A stretch of DNA of 64,000 bases from Mycobacterium sp. E3251 (lineage in GTDB: Bacteria; Actinomycetota; Actinomycetes; Mycobacteriales; Mycobacteriaceae), in the NCBI RefSeq assembly GCF_001666835.1, contig NZ_LZJF01000059.1:1-64000 (forward strand), in the 5' to 3' direction. Positions 38,314 through 48,206 of this stretch are shown piece by piece. Position 1 is the first letter of the stretch. Each line of letters begins with the position of its first letter. Made by a program: the position numbers and the translations under genes. The notes under the pieces are model-generated. The model searched no databases and was not told the DNA's origin. It was given only the letters and a program-made list of their open reading frames with translations.

Positions 38314-38913
38314 TCAGTCGAACCCGGCGAGCGTCATGCGCAGCGCCTCTTCGAGCTGAACGTGAAACTCCGCCCCGTCGGGGGGCTGAGTGAGCCAGCG
38401 ATCGATGACGAATTTGGCTGTGGCCAAGCTGGTGTGCACCAACAGCGCGGGCCGGATGTCTGCCGCAACGTCGACGCCCATGCGGGACGCCACTTGCTCG
38501 ACGAATTGGCGATGTTCGGCCTCGGTGACCAGCACGGATTGGCTCAACATCCGCGGCGCGGTGGCGACGGCCTGGCGCCAGGTATCCAGCGTCTGGACTT
38601 CGTTGGCCTCTTTGGCGCGCGCGACGAACAGCCGGATCAACGCCTCGACCGGTGACTCGTCCGGTGGTCTCGCGCTGTAGGACTCGACGATCTCGGCGCT
38701 GGCCTCCCGGACGGGACCGACCAGCAGGCTCTCTTTGCTGGGTGCGTACCGGAAATAGGTGCTGATCGATACGCCGGCCGCCGCGGCGATGTCCTCGGTT
38801 GTCACCGCGTCATAGCCGCGTTCGGCGAAAAGCCGCTGGGCGGTCTGCTGGATCTGGGAAAGCAGCGCGGCCCGACGCCGGTCCCGCAGCGAGCCCGTGT
38901 TTGCTGAGGGCAT
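38314..38913 (-). CDS. TetR-family transcriptional regulator, divergent from the mce operon
   Basis: 199 residues from ATG 38913, which has an AAGGTGAT-type ribosome site; an upstream in-frame codon would add 12 residues. DNA-binding domain at about 10-60: 'QQTAQRLFAERGYDAVTTEDIAAAAGVS' in pieces, followed by STYFRYAPSKESLL. The C-terminal domain has no recognisable ligand motif. It is transcribed away from the YrbE/Mce operon across a 305-base gap, the layout of a local repressor such as Mce3R, though that example is a double TetR and this is a single one. Confidence 0.88.
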   Translation of the reverse strand: MPSANTGSLRDRRRAALLSQIQQTAQRLFAERGYDAVTTEDIAAAAGVSISTYFRYAPSKESLLVGPVREASAEIVESYSARPPDESPVEALIRLFVARAKEANEVQTLDTWRQAVATAPRMLSQSVLVTEAEHRQFVEQVASRMGVDVAADIRPALLVHTSLATAKFVIDRWLTQPPDGAEFHVQLEEALRMTLAGFD

Positions 38914-38980
38914 GCCATCACCTTCGTCAATCCGACATTCCGACCCCATGGTGTCGTCCAGCGACGAACCGAGATGAGTG

Positions 38981-39008
38981 ACTCTACACTATTGAAAGTC
39001 CCTATCAA
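38981..39008 (-). promoter_or_regulatory. Candidate promoter of the tetR gene
   Basis: On the minus strand TTGATA (39003-39008) and TAGAGT (38981-38986) stand 16 bases apart and resemble a SigA -35/-10 pair, about 70 bases before the tetR ATG. Confidence 0.4.
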
Positions 39009-39061
39009 GTAGGCTAATGTGATGCGGCACACACCAACGAACTGCAGAGTCTAAGGGCTTG

Positions 39062-39088
39062 TTGACACTATTTTAATAAGAATAGCCT
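39062..39088 (+). promoter_or_regulatory. Candidate promoter of the mce operon
   Basis: TTGACA (39062-39067) is a perfect -35; the best -10 is TAGCCT (39083-39088) at a short 15-base spacing. It overlaps the CTATT/AATAG inverted repeat, so it could be repressible. The leader to the yrbE start would be about 125 bases. Confidence 0.35.
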
Positions 39089-39218
39089 TCAATCGCGCTC
39101 GAGGTCGTCTGCTCGGCACTCAGGAATTCAGGGGTGGGGAGAGGGCCGATGAACGCGGTAGCTGGTACGCGATGACTCGCGCCATTAGTTTGCTGGGCGG
39201 GCCGCAGGTCGTGCCGCT

Positions 39219-40058
39219 ATGACGACACAAGTCGATGGCGTCGCCGCCGTTCGGGACTGGTCGGTCGGATACGTCAAACGTCACCCGGTCGCCTCGCTGA
39301 CGACCGTCGGGGAACAGTTCGTTTTGGGCGTGCGCACCATTCAATACTTCTTCTTCGACCTGATGACCGGGCGATTCCAATGGCAGGAGTTCGTCCGCCA
39401 GGGAGCGTTCATGGCCGGCACCGCCGTCTTGCCGACGATCCTGGTGTCGCTGCCGATCAGCGTCACCCTCTCCATCCAGTTCGCGCTGCTGGCCGGCCAG
39501 GTCGGGGCCACGTCGCTGGCCGGGGCGGCCAGCGGGCTCGCGGTCATCCGGCAGGGGGCGTCGCTGGTGGCCGCGGTGCTGATGGCATCGGCCGTCGGGT
39601 CGGCGATCACCGCCGACCTGGGTTCGCGCACGATGCGCGAAGAAACCGACGCGATGGAGGTGATGGGCGTCTCGGTGATCCGCCGTCTGGTGGTCCCCCG
39701 CCTCGCCGCGGCGGTGATGATCGGCGTGGCCCTCACCGGCGTCGTGTGCTTCGCAGGGTTCTTCGCGAGCTACATGTTCAACGTCTATTTCCAGAACGGG
39801 GCGCCGGGCAGCTTCGTTTCGACATTCGCGTCGTTCGCTACGACCGATGACATGATCCTGGCACTGGTGAAGGCGATCGTGTTCGGCGCGATCGTGGCCA
39901 TCGTGTCCAGCCAGAAAGGCTTGTCCACCAAGGGCGGACCAACGGGCGTCGCGAACTCGGTGAACGCGGCGGTCGTCGAGGCGATCCTGCTGCTGATGAT
40001 CGTCAACGTCGCGATCAGCCAGCTTTACATCATGTTGTCCCCCAGGACGGGGCTATGA
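39219..40058 (+). CDS. YrbEA-type MlaE/permease subunit of the mce transporter
   Basis: 279 residues, about 5-6 membrane helices. MlaE-family ABC permease: the conserved coupling loop is 'REETDAMEVMGVSVIRRLVVPR' in its first part (EExDAMEVMGVS near residue 142). With YrbEB it forms the membrane part of a Mce lipid importer; the ATPase (MceG) is encoded elsewhere in mycobacteria. First gene of an eight- to ten-gene operon, 1 base before yrbEB. Confidence 0.93.
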   Translation: MTTQVDGVAAVRDWSVGYVKRHPVASLTTVGEQFVLGVRTIQYFFFDLMTGRFQWQEFVRQGAFMAGTAVLPTILVSLPISVTLSIQFALLAGQVGATSLAGAASGLAVIRQGASLVAAVLMASAVGSAITADLGSRTMREETDAMEVMGVSVIRRLVVPRLAAAVMIGVALTGVVCFAGFFASYMFNVYFQNGAPGSFVSTFASFATTDDMILALVKAIVFGAIVAIVSSQKGLSTKGGPTGVANSVNAAVVEAILLLMIVNVAISQLYIMLSPRTGL

Positions 40059-40059
40059 C

Positions 40060-40923
40060 GTGACGGCCTCCGCTTATCAACCGTTCGCACCGATTTCGGT
40101 TCCGTTCGTCCGCCTCTACCGCAGGGGCAAAGTACCGATCATCCGACTGGGCCATTTGTTGGTCTTCTTCGTCCGGGCACTGGTCGCCGTGCCGCTTGCC
40201 CTGCGTCAGTACCGGGGCGAGTTCTTGCGGCTGCTGTCGAACATCACCTGGGGCAACGGCTCGATCGTGGTGGGCGGCGGCACCGCCGGCGTGGCCGTCG
40301 TCCTCGGCACGACCGTCGGCGCGCTCGTCGGCATCGAGGGCTACAACTTCCTGGATCTGCTCGGACTCGGCCCCGCCACCGGGTTCGTCTCCTCGTTGGT
40401 CAATACCCGCGAGTTGGCTCCACTGATGGCATCGCTGGCTTTCGCCATGCAAGGCGGCTGCCGCTTCACCGCCCAGCTGGGATCCATGCGCATCGCCGAG
40501 GAAATCGACGCGATGGAATCGATTGCGATCCGCCCGATCCCCTACCTGGTGACCACCCGGCTGATCGCTTCGGTGGTGGCGATCGTGCCGCTTTACGCCG
40601 CGTGCCTGGCGATCGGTTACCTGAGTACGCAAATCGTGGTGGGGATCGGCAGTGGCGGCTCGACGGGTTCCTATCTGCACTACTTCACGCTGATGCTGGC
40701 CGGCCAGGACATCGTCTATTCCTTGATCAAGGCCGTCATCTTCGTCTGGATCGCATCGACGATCCAGTGTTACTACGGGTACTACGCGAGCGGCGGCCCC
40801 GAGGGCGTCGGGGTCGCGGCGGGACACGGCATGCGAGCCAGCATCACCGTCGTGATCATCGTCAACATGCTGCTCACCATGGCGCTGTGGGGCGTCGACT
40901 CCGGCGCACGGTTCGGCGGGTAG
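40060..40923 (+). CDS. YrbEB-type MlaE/permease subunit of the mce transporter
   Basis: 287 residues from GTG 40060. Second MlaE-type permease; the coupling loop is 'AEEIDAMESIAIRPIPYLVTTR' in its central part (EEIDAMESIAI near 148). It pairs with the preceding protein. About six hydrophobic helices. Followed after 9 bases by mceA. Confidence 0.93.
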   Translation: MTASAYQPFAPISVPFVRLYRRGKVPIIRLGHLLVFFVRALVAVPLALRQYRGEFLRLLSNITWGNGSIVVGGGTAGVAVVLGTTVGALVGIEGYNFLDLLGLGPATGFVSSLVNTRELAPLMASLAFAMQGGCRFTAQLGSMRIAEEIDAMESIAIRPIPYLVTTRLIASVVAIVPLYAACLAIGYLSTQIVVGIGSGGSTGSYLHYFTLMLAGQDIVYSLIKAVIFVWIASTIQCYYGYYASGGPEGVGVAAGHGMRASITVVIIVNMLLTMALWGVDSGARFGG

Positions 40924-40932
40924 GTCGCGAAC

Positions 40933-42513
40933 ATGCCCAATTCCTTTGAGATGGACGGACGCGGCCCCTCCGACCGGCAGCTGTTCGGCATCGGCATCGC
41001 GGTCGTGGTGGTCAGCGCCCTGCTCACCACCGCGATGTTGGTCAAATCGACTGGCAGGCTGAACGATTACGTGCGCGTGGTCGCCGATCTGGTGAACGTG
41101 GGCGATGGTCTTCCGCAGAAGTCGGACGTCAAGTACCACGGCGTTCTGGTCGGCTCGGTCGACGGCGTCGTCCCGGCAGCGCACGGCGAACCCAACTATG
41201 TCCACATCGACCTCAAAGAGGAGTACGCCAAGTCGATTCCGGACAACGTAACCGCGCGCGTGGTGCCCAGCAATGTCTTCGCCGTCTCGTCGGTTCAGTT
41301 GGTGGGCTCGCCAAACCAGGTGGGCCCGGGTACGAAAATTCGCGATGGCGCGCACATCCCGGAAGACAAGCGGCTGCCGACCGTTCTGTTTCAAACGACC
41401 GTGAGCAAGTTGCGCGATCTGCTCGCCGCGGCCGGGCGCGACCGCGATGACAGGTCGGTGGGGATCCTGGCCGCGCTGGGCGCCGCCACCGACCACCGCC
41501 GGGTGAGCCTGCTCAACGCGGGTGCGCAATTGAATCGCCTTCTCGATCAGCTCAATTCGATTGTCAGCACCGACACCGGCCCCTCAACGGTGTCCGCGCT
41601 GCTGGAAGCCACCAGTGGGCTTGCGCAGACGGCACCCGATCTGCTCGACGCATTGCACCAGGCCGTGGAGCCGATGCAGACATTCGCCGAAACCCGCGGG
41701 CAATTGGCCTCGCTGTTGTCCGGCGCCGACTACACGGTCGGCACAACACGCCAATCGCTCGGCAACCACATCGACCAACTCATCCGGATCACCACCGATT
41801 TCACCCCGGTCCTGGGTGTGCTGGCGCAGAAGTCGAACAACTTCGTGCCCGCGGTCGCCAAGCTCGACAACCTGGCCAACCAGTTCATGGAGCAGGTCTG
41901 GAACCCGCAGACCAACCTCGGCAACATGCGCGCGATGCTGACATTCACACCCAGCTCCACCTACACGCGCGCCGACTGCCCGCACTACGGCGAGCTGAAG
42001 GGACCCAGCTGTTTCACCGCGCCGCTGATTCCGGTGCGCCCGGATCTGCCCGAGGTGCTGCTGCCGCAGAACTATCAGCCGCCCAAGGACCTGGCTCCGC
42101 CACCGGGCACCGTGATCGGTCCGGACGGCAACCTCGTCGCCGTCGGCCCGCCGCTCGTGAACGGGCCACCGAATCTGATAGACCCGAATCCGCCACTGGC
42201 GCCGGGGATTACGCCGTCGCCACCCGTGCCCGGGAGCGCGAACCCCGATAACCCGTCACCGGGGGCGCCCGCGACACCACAACCGCACGAACCGTGGGTC
42301 GCGCCGGTAGCGCCCAAGGCGCCGTGGATCCCCCAGGCGTCCTTTGGCGGGAACGTGGGACCCGTTGGGAGCCAGTACGAACGGAACATGTTGGGCGTGA
42401 TCACCGGCGCACCCGCAACCGAAGCCACCGAGCTGCTGCTGGGTCCCGTCGCCCGCGGCACCACGGTGTCACTGGCTCACCCCCCGGCTCCGTCGCCCGG
42501 GGAGGCCAGATGA
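40933..42513 (+). CDS. MCE-family protein MceA
   Basis: 526 residues. One N-terminal membrane helix (about 17-38), the MlaD/MCE domain at about 40-120 ('VVADLVNVGDGLPQKSDVKYHG' region), a long helical region (about 125-345) that forms the needle-like channel with the other Mce proteins, and a Pro-rich tail from about 360. The tail is rich in PPP/PxP repeats and may reach through the cell wall. Mce hetero-hexamers carry lipids (sterols, fatty acids) to the YrbE permease; the substrate here is unknown. Stop overlaps mceB start (ATGA). Confidence 0.93.
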   Translation: MPNSFEMDGRGPSDRQLFGIGIAVVVVSALLTTAMLVKSTGRLNDYVRVVADLVNVGDGLPQKSDVKYHGVLVGSVDGVVPAAHGEPNYVHIDLKEEYAKSIPDNVTARVVPSNVFAVSSVQLVGSPNQVGPGTKIRDGAHIPEDKRLPTVLFQTTVSKLRDLLAAAGRDRDDRSVGILAALGAATDHRRVSLLNAGAQLNRLLDQLNSIVSTDTGPSTVSALLEATSGLAQTAPDLLDALHQAVEPMQTFAETRGQLASLLSGADYTVGTTRQSLGNHIDQLIRITTDFTPVLGVLAQKSNNFVPAVAKLDNLANQFMEQVWNPQTNLGNMRAMLTFTPSSTYTRADCPHYGELKGPSCFTAPLIPVRPDLPEVLLPQNYQPPKDLAPPPGTVIGPDGNLVAVGPPLVNGPPNLIDPNPPLAPGITPSPPVPGSANPDNPSPGAPATPQPHEPWVAPVAPKAPWIPQASFGGNVGPVGSQYERNMLGVITGAPATEATELLLGPVARGTTVSLAHPPAPSPGEAR

Positions 42514-43565
42514 AGTTTCGCGGACCACTCATCGCGTTGACCCTGTTCATGGTCGTCTCGCTGACGCTGACCTGGCTGGTGTATGTGAGTTTGCGGCGTG
42601 ACGTGGCCGGCAACACCGCCCAGTATTCGGCGGTGTTCAGCGACGTGTACGGGCTTCGCGAAGGCGACGACGTCCGGATGGCTGGAGTGCGCGTCGGCCG
42701 AGTCGAAAAGATCGATCTGGACGGGAAACTCGCGAGAGTCTCGTTCGTCGTGCAGCAAGAACAGCGGTTGTTTGGGAACACCCTCGCGTCGGTGACGTAT
42801 CAGAACATCGTCGGCCAGCGTTACCTCGGACTGTCCTTGGGGAAGGAAGGTAGCCCTGAGCCGCTCCCGCCGGGCAGCACCATCCCGCTGGAACGCACCG
42901 AGCCGTCTTTCGACGTCACTACCCTGCTCAACGGTTACGAACCATTGTTCAGCCTGCTGAACCCCCACGACGCGGACAACCTCACCAAGGGCATCATCCA
43001 GTCGCTGCAAGGCGACACGTCATCGCTCACCACTCTGGTCGGCCAGACGTCCACGCTCACAGAGACTTTCGCGGGCCGAGACCAGGCCCTCGGCAGCGTG
43101 ATCACCAATCTCGACAAGGTGATGGGCAACCTGGCCCAGCAGAACGACGATCTCGACGGCGTCATCACGCAGACCCGCAGCATCGTCGGCGAGCTCGACG
43201 CGCGGCGCTCCGACCTGGTGGCCTCGGTGGGTTCGCTGGCGCGGGTGACCGGCCGGCTGTCGGCCTCGGCCACAGACGTGTACCCGGCACTGCGCGAGTT
43301 CATCGATCGCCAGCCCGGCGTCACCAAACACATCATGGAGGTGGAACCGCAGGTGGCCTTCTTCGGCGACAACATCCCGCTGCTGCTGAAAGGGCTTACC
43401 CGGGTGGGCAATCAGGGGGCGTACGGCAATGCCTACGTGTGCGACGTGAACTTCATGGGGTTCTTCCCCGGCCTCAACGACGTGGTGCCGATCATCATCA
43501 ACGCGGCCACGCCGGGCAACAAGGCATGGCACACTCCCAGATGCAGGAGTACGGCCGATGGCTGA
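42510..43565 (+). CDS. MCE-family protein MceB
   Basis: 351 residues from ATG 42510 inside the mceA stop (GGAGG 4 bases ahead). N-terminal helix 'LIALTLFMVVSLTLTWLVYV', MCE domain about 35-115 ('FSDVYGLREGDDVRMAGVRVG'-type start), helical region to about 330. No long Pro tail. Overlaps mceC by 8 bases. Confidence 0.93.
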   Translation: MKFRGPLIALTLFMVVSLTLTWLVYVSLRRDVAGNTAQYSAVFSDVYGLREGDDVRMAGVRVGRVEKIDLDGKLARVSFVVQQEQRLFGNTLASVTYQNIVGQRYLGLSLGKEGSPEPLPPGSTIPLERTEPSFDVTTLLNGYEPLFSLLNPHDADNLTKGIIQSLQGDTSSLTTLVGQTSTLTETFAGRDQALGSVITNLDKVMGNLAQQNDDLDGVITQTRSIVGELDARRSDLVASVGSLARVTGRLSASATDVYPALREFIDRQPGVTKHIMEVEPQVAFFGDNIPLLLKGLTRVGNQGAYGNAYVCDVNFMGFFPGLNDVVPIIINAATPGNKAWHTPRCRSTADG

Positions 43566-44604
43566 CGCGTCCGTGTGGGAGCGGATGAAACGGCGTCCGC
43601 TGGAAAGCTACAACAAGACCTGGCTCGGGTTCATCGCCGTCGCGGTGGTCGCGGTGATCATCGGGGTCATGCTGCTCGTGCATGCGCTCGGCGCCGGATA
43701 CCGGCACTACACCGCGGAGTTCCTGCAAGCGGCCTCGCTGCGGGCGGGCAACCCGATCGTGGTCGCGGGCATCCCGGTGGGCAACGTCACCAGCATGAAA
43801 CTCGTCGGGGACCATGTTGAGGCGGGGCTGAAGATCCGGGACAACATCGCGCTGGGCAAGGATTCCCGGGCGCAGATCAAAGTCACCACCATTCTGGGTT
43901 CGCGGTACCTCGCCCTGGAACCCAACGGTCCGGCGCACCTGCCCAACAACACCTTCGACTTGGCGCACACCGAGGTTCCCTACGACCTGCAAGCCGCGTT
44001 GCAGGACGCCACCACCACTTTCGAGCAGGTGGACTCCGACCGGTTCGCACAATCGCTTGCGGTGCTCGGCAAGCAGCTTGAGGGCCTGCCGACGGTTGTC
44101 CCGCAGGCGATTTCGAACATCAACACACTGTCGTCGATCATCGCGGTACGACGTGACCAACTCGGGCAGTTGCTGCGCAGCACGGAGCAGGTTACCAACA
44201 CGCTGCGACGTCAGCAGGCCGGCATCGGCACGCTGGTCGACCAGGGCCAAGACCTGCTGGGCCAATTCGTCGCGCGGCGCGCCGTTTTCCACGCAATGAT
44301 GCAATCCCTCTCCAGCCTTGTCGACACCATGAGCCAGGTCGTTGTCAACGACCGGTCGGGCCTGGACGCGCTGATCAAAGACATGCGGGACTTCACCAAC
44401 CTGATGTCCGCGCACGACGACCTGCTGCACAGCATGCTGCAAACCAGCCCGATCTTCTTCCGGGAGGCGGCCAACCTCACGGGCGACGGCGACGCGATCA
44501 ACTTCAACGCCCCCAACGTTCCGCTGATCGACTCGTGGATGTGCGCGATCAGTGGCCGTGCCAAACAGTTCGGCATGATCCAGTACTTCAAGGACTGCAA
44601 GTGA
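43558..44604 (+). CDS. MCE-family protein MceC
   Basis: 348 residues. Helix at about 20-45 ('LGFIAVAVVAVIIGVMLLV'), MCE domain about 48-125 ('RAGNPIVVAGIPVGNVTSM'), then helical region. The stop lies in a GTGA overlap with mceD. Several MceC orthologues have a long Pro tail; this one ends after the helical part. Confidence 0.93.
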   Translation: MADASVWERMKRRPLESYNKTWLGFIAVAVVAVIIGVMLLVHALGAGYRHYTAEFLQAASLRAGNPIVVAGIPVGNVTSMKLVGDHVEAGLKIRDNIALGKDSRAQIKVTTILGSRYLALEPNGPAHLPNNTFDLAHTEVPYDLQAALQDATTTFEQVDSDRFAQSLAVLGKQLEGLPTVVPQAISNINTLSSIIAVRRDQLGQLLRSTEQVTNTLRRQQAGIGTLVDQGQDLLGQFVARRAVFHAMMQSLSSLVDTMSQVVVNDRSGLDALIKDMRDFTNLMSAHDDLLHSMLQTSPIFFREAANLTGDGDAINFNAPNVPLIDSWMCAISGRAKQFGMIQYFKDCK

Positions 44605-45716
44605 CAGGACTGGCATCCAAAGCAGTGGCCATCGCCGCCGCCGTCGCGGTCATCGCAGCGGTGGCCGGCATCGGTTGGTGGTACCTGGGCTCCGACGAGG
44701 ACACGATCACCGTGACCGCCCAATTCGACAGCGCCTCCGGCCTTTACGAGGGCAACGTGGTGGCGGTACTGGGCATGCCGGTCGGCAAGATCACCAAGAT
44801 CAATGCCAAGGGCGGCTACGTCGAAGTCGAATTCACCGTCGACCGCCACGTCAAAGTCCCCGCCACCGTGCAGGCCGTCACGGTATCGACCTCCATCCTC
44901 ACCGACCGGCAGATCGAACTCACGCCGCCCTATCACGGCGGACCGACCCTGGAAAACCACGACACCATCGGCTTGCCCCGCACCAAGACACCCGTCGAAT
45001 TCAGCAGTGTCCTCAATGTTTTGGACAAGGTGACCAAGTCGCTCGAGGGCGACGGCCACGGCGGCGGCCCGATCGCCGATGTGCTGGGCGGCGGCACCGA
45101 GGTGGTCAACGGCAACGGCGAGAAGATCAAAGCGGCGCTGGGTGAGCTCTCCAAGGCGCTGCGCCTGTCCAGCGACGGCGGCGCGACAACCCGCGAGCAG
45201 ATCACCACGATCGTCAGAAACATCAGCACGCTGTTCGATGCCGTGGCCGCCAACGACACGAAGCTGCGCGAATTCGCCTCCACCATCCACCAAGTCAGCC
45301 AGATCATGGCCGACGAGGACCTTGGCAGCGGCACCACCGGACGCAGACTCGATCAGCTGATCCAGCGGGCCGGCGACCTGCTCGACGCCAACCGCGACAA
45401 CATCAAGCAGACCGCCCTGAATGGCAATGCCACACTGAAGATGGTGACCGACCAGCGGCGCGACCTGGCCGAGCTCTTGGACCTTGCTCCCCTGGTGGCC
45501 GACAACGCCTACAACATGGTCGACCGGGCGAACGGCAGCGTGCGTGCACGCTTCCTCACGGACCGGCTGCTCTTCGACAGTCAGTACACCAAAGAGATCT
45601 GTAACTTGATGGGGCTTCGGCAATTGGGCTGCAGCACGGGCACGATTCAGGATTTCGGCCCCGATTTCGGCTTGACCTATGTGCTGGACGGAATGGCCGC
45701 CATGGGGCAGAAGTGA
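44601..45716 (+). CDS. MCE-family protein MceD
   Basis: 371 residues from GTG 44601. N-terminal helix about 5-25, MCE domain about 35-110 ('GLYEGNVVAVLGMPVGKI'), helical region to the end, where 'LMGLRQLGCSTGTIQDFGPDFG' contains the conserved pattern (Cys in RQLGCS). MceE starts in a GTGA overlap with its stop. Confidence 0.93.
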   Translation: MTGLASKAVAIAAAVAVIAAVAGIGWWYLGSDEDTITVTAQFDSASGLYEGNVVAVLGMPVGKITKINAKGGYVEVEFTVDRHVKVPATVQAVTVSTSILTDRQIELTPPYHGGPTLENHDTIGLPRTKTPVEFSSVLNVLDKVTKSLEGDGHGGGPIADVLGGGTEVVNGNGEKIKAALGELSKALRLSSDGGATTREQITTIVRNISTLFDAVAANDTKLREFASTIHQVSQIMADEDLGSGTTGRRLDQLIQRAGDLLDANRDNIKQTALNGNATLKMVTDQRRDLAELLDLAPLVADNAYNMVDRANGSVRARFLTDRLLFDSQYTKEICNLMGLRQLGCSTGTIQDFGPDFGLTYVLDGMAAMGQK

Positions 45717-46921
45717 CGACCGCGGGGGCGCGGGGAATGCTTGCGGCCGTGGCCGCGGCGATGGTTACCGCGGGATGCGCCACGAACGGCCTTGCCAGCC
45801 TGCCCCTTCCGGCGCCGGAGGTGGGCTCGGGAGGCTATTCGCTGAATGCGGTGTTCTCCAACGCGCTCAACCTGCCGATGAACGCCAAGGTGAAGCTCGC
45901 CGGCGCCGACGTCGGTCAGCTCGAATCGATGGTCGCACGCAATTACACCGCGGTCACCCGGCTGCGCATCAGGGACGGCGTGCGTTTGCCCCGGGGAAGC
46001 ACCGCCGAACTGCGCACCGCGACACCGCTGGGGGACGTCTTCGTCGCGCTCAAGCCGCCGGCCGCGGGCGATCCCGAGGGACCGCTGCTGAAGAACGGCG
46101 ACACGATCGGCCTGGATTCGACGGCGGCCGCGGCGACCGTCGAGTCGGTGCTGAGCTCAGCGGCCATCCTGGTGAACGGCGGTGCGGTACGTAACTTCAC
46201 CAACATCATCAACGGGTTCGGCAAGGCGACCGGTGACCAGGGCCAGGCGTTCGGGGACATGATCCGCAAGTCCAACGAGTTGCTCGGGAGACTGGATTCC
46301 CGGTCCGATCAGATCTCGACCGCGCTGACCCAATTGTCGCGACTGGCAGACCAACTCGATGCCAAGAACCAGACCATCGCCGACCTGATGGCGGCGGCCA
46401 GGCCGGCCACTTCGGCCCTGGCCGACAACACCACCCAGCTTTCCGACCTGGCCGTGCAGGTCGGTGACACCTCCCGGTTGCTGGCCAGGTTCCCGTCGAT
46501 CGGTGGGACCGACACCAGCGGCCGCAGCATCATCCGTGACCTGAACACGGTCGCGGGGGCCGCCAACGACGTGGCGATGAGCCCGGATACCAGCTGGCTG
46601 GCGCTGAACAGGCTGATTCCCGCACTGGTCAAATCGACGGCCGGGAACTCGATTTCGGTGAACGTGGGCGTGGACAAGATCATGCTCGGATCGATCCCCG
46701 ACATCGGATTCCCCGGTGACATCGGGCTGCACGGACCGCACCACTACAACGTGAACCTGCTCGTCGGCACCCTCAAGTACACCCTGTGGCGGCTGCAGGA
46801 ACGTGTGGTCGGCCGGGGTCCGAATTCGCCGCAGGTTCCCGTCGTACCGGACCCGAACATCCCGGGCCAAATCGACGTCGCCCCCGGGCCGCCGCCGGCC
46901 CCGGCAGGACCGACGCCATGA
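45713..46921 (+). CDS. MCE-family lipoprotein MceE (LprK-like)
   Basis: 402 residues from GTG 45713. The N-terminus is a lipoprotein signal ending VTAGC (lipid on Cys22), as in every mce operon where the fifth Mce is a lipoprotein. MCE domain about 40-120 ('MNAKVKLAGADVGQLESM'), helical region, and a short Pro-rich end. Stop overlaps mceF start (ATGA). Confidence 0.93.
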   Translation: MTTAGARGMLAAVAAAMVTAGCATNGLASLPLPAPEVGSGGYSLNAVFSNALNLPMNAKVKLAGADVGQLESMVARNYTAVTRLRIRDGVRLPRGSTAELRTATPLGDVFVALKPPAAGDPEGPLLKNGDTIGLDSTAAAATVESVLSSAAILVNGGAVRNFTNIINGFGKATGDQGQAFGDMIRKSNELLGRLDSRSDQISTALTQLSRLADQLDAKNQTIADLMAAARPATSALADNTTQLSDLAVQVGDTSRLLARFPSIGGTDTSGRSIIRDLNTVAGAANDVAMSPDTSWLALNRLIPALVKSTAGNSISVNVGVDKIMLGSIPDIGFPGDIGLHGPHHYNVNLLVGTLKYTLWRLQERVVGRGPNSPQVPVVPDPNIPGQIDVAPGPPPAPAGPTP

Positions 46922-48177
46922 TCCGCGCCGTCGACAATTTCGCCAACGCCGTTGTCCGAGCGGTGCGTACCGGTCACCGCCACCAGGTCTGGCTGTCGGT
47001 GGCCGGCTTGGTGCTCATCTTGGTCGTCGCCACCGCCTACCTGCTCGTCGGCGCGCTGCGGGTGAAGCCGTTCGCCTCGTCCTACCGAGTGACGGTGCAA
47101 TTGCCGGACTCCGGCGGCTTACTGCCCAACCAGGATGTCGCACTGCGGGGAGTGCGGATCGGCCGGATCGATTCGCTGCAGATCACCGACAACGGGGTGA
47201 ACGCCGTCGCCAGCATCACGTCGAAGGTGCGAATCCCGGCGAACAGCTTCGTGCACGTGTCGGCGCTCTCGCCCGCCGGTGAGCAATACATCAACTTCGA
47301 GGCCACCTCCGACGCCGGGCCCTACCTGCACGACGGCAGCCTCATCACTTCGGACCACACGAGCGTCCCGGTCAGCTTGGCGCAGTTGCTCGCCGACGCC
47401 GACGGGTTGCTGGCCCAGGTCGACCCCCACAAGCTCGAGTTGATCAAAAAGGAGCTGAGCCTGAGCAAGGAGGGGCCGGCGAAGCTGACCGCCATCGTCG
47501 ACGGCGGCACGTTCCTGCTCTCGACCCTTGATTCGGTGCTGCCCCAAACCACCAGCATCATCAAGACCAGCCGGGTCGTGCTCACGCTGGCGAGTGACAA
47601 GAACGCCGGTTTAGGCTCGGCCGCAACGGAACTCAATAAAACACTGACCGGCGTGGCCAGGATGCAAGCCGGCTATCGCCGGTTGACCGGCCAGACGCCG
47701 CGCACACTGTCGGCCGTCGACAATCTGTTCTCCGACAATTCCGACACGATGGTGCAGTTGCTGGGCAGCATGGCTACCATGTCGCAGCTGTTATATCTGC
47801 GGGTGCCGGCGCTCAACGCGCTGTTCCCCGACTACCGTGGTTCGGTGTTGGACGCGGTGACGAGCACGTTCCACGACCACGGCGTGTGGGCGACGGCCGA
47901 CCTCTACCCCCGCTATGTGTGCGACTACGGGACGCCATCGCACGCCTCCTCCGCCGCCGACTACTACGAGCCGTTCATGTACACCTACTGCCGCGACGAC
48001 GACCCGGCGGTCTCGATCCGCGGCGCCAAGAACGCGCCACGGCCGGGCGGCGACGACACCGCCGGTCCGCCGCCGGGGGCGAACCTGGGCCAACGGACCG
48101 ATCCGACCCCCCGTGGCCGCTACACCATTCCCACCCCCTACGGCGGGCCGGCGCTGCCGATCGAACCGCCCCACTGA
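46918..48177 (+). CDS. MCE-family protein MceF
   Basis: 419 residues from ATG 46918. Helix about 23-45 ('LSVAGLVLILVVATAYLLVG'), MCE domain about 50-130 ('LLPNQDVALRGVRIGRID'), helical region to about 300, then the MceF-specific C-terminal domain with 'YVCDYG' and 'TYCRDDDPAVSIRGAKNAPRP', and a Pro-rich tail. It closes the six-gene mce set. Confidence 0.93.
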   Translation: MIRAVDNFANAVVRAVRTGHRHQVWLSVAGLVLILVVATAYLLVGALRVKPFASSYRVTVQLPDSGGLLPNQDVALRGVRIGRIDSLQITDNGVNAVASITSKVRIPANSFVHVSALSPAGEQYINFEATSDAGPYLHDGSLITSDHTSVPVSLAQLLADADGLLAQVDPHKLELIKKELSLSKEGPAKLTAIVDGGTFLLSTLDSVLPQTTSIIKTSRVVLTLASDKNAGLGSAATELNKTLTGVARMQAGYRRLTGQTPRTLSAVDNLFSDNSDTMVQLLGSMATMSQLLYLRVPALNALFPDYRGSVLDAVTSTFHDHGVWATADLYPRYVCDYGTPSHASSAADYYEPFMYTYCRDDDPAVSIRGAKNAPRPGGDDTAGPPPGANLGQRTDPTPRGRYTIPTPYGGPALPIEPPH

Positions 48178-48206
48178 ACCCCTAACATCGGGCCAATCCC
48201 TAGGAG

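Larger units (their letters stand above)
38914..39218. other. 305-base divergent control region of tetR and the mce operon
   Basis: No gene is visible. The centre (38975-39095) is markedly A+T-richer than the flanks and holds opposed promoter-like motifs (listed separately). A 5-bp inverted repeat CTATT-N8-AATAG (39068-39084 region) may be part of an operator. These are the natural places to look for TetR binding. Confidence 0.5.
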
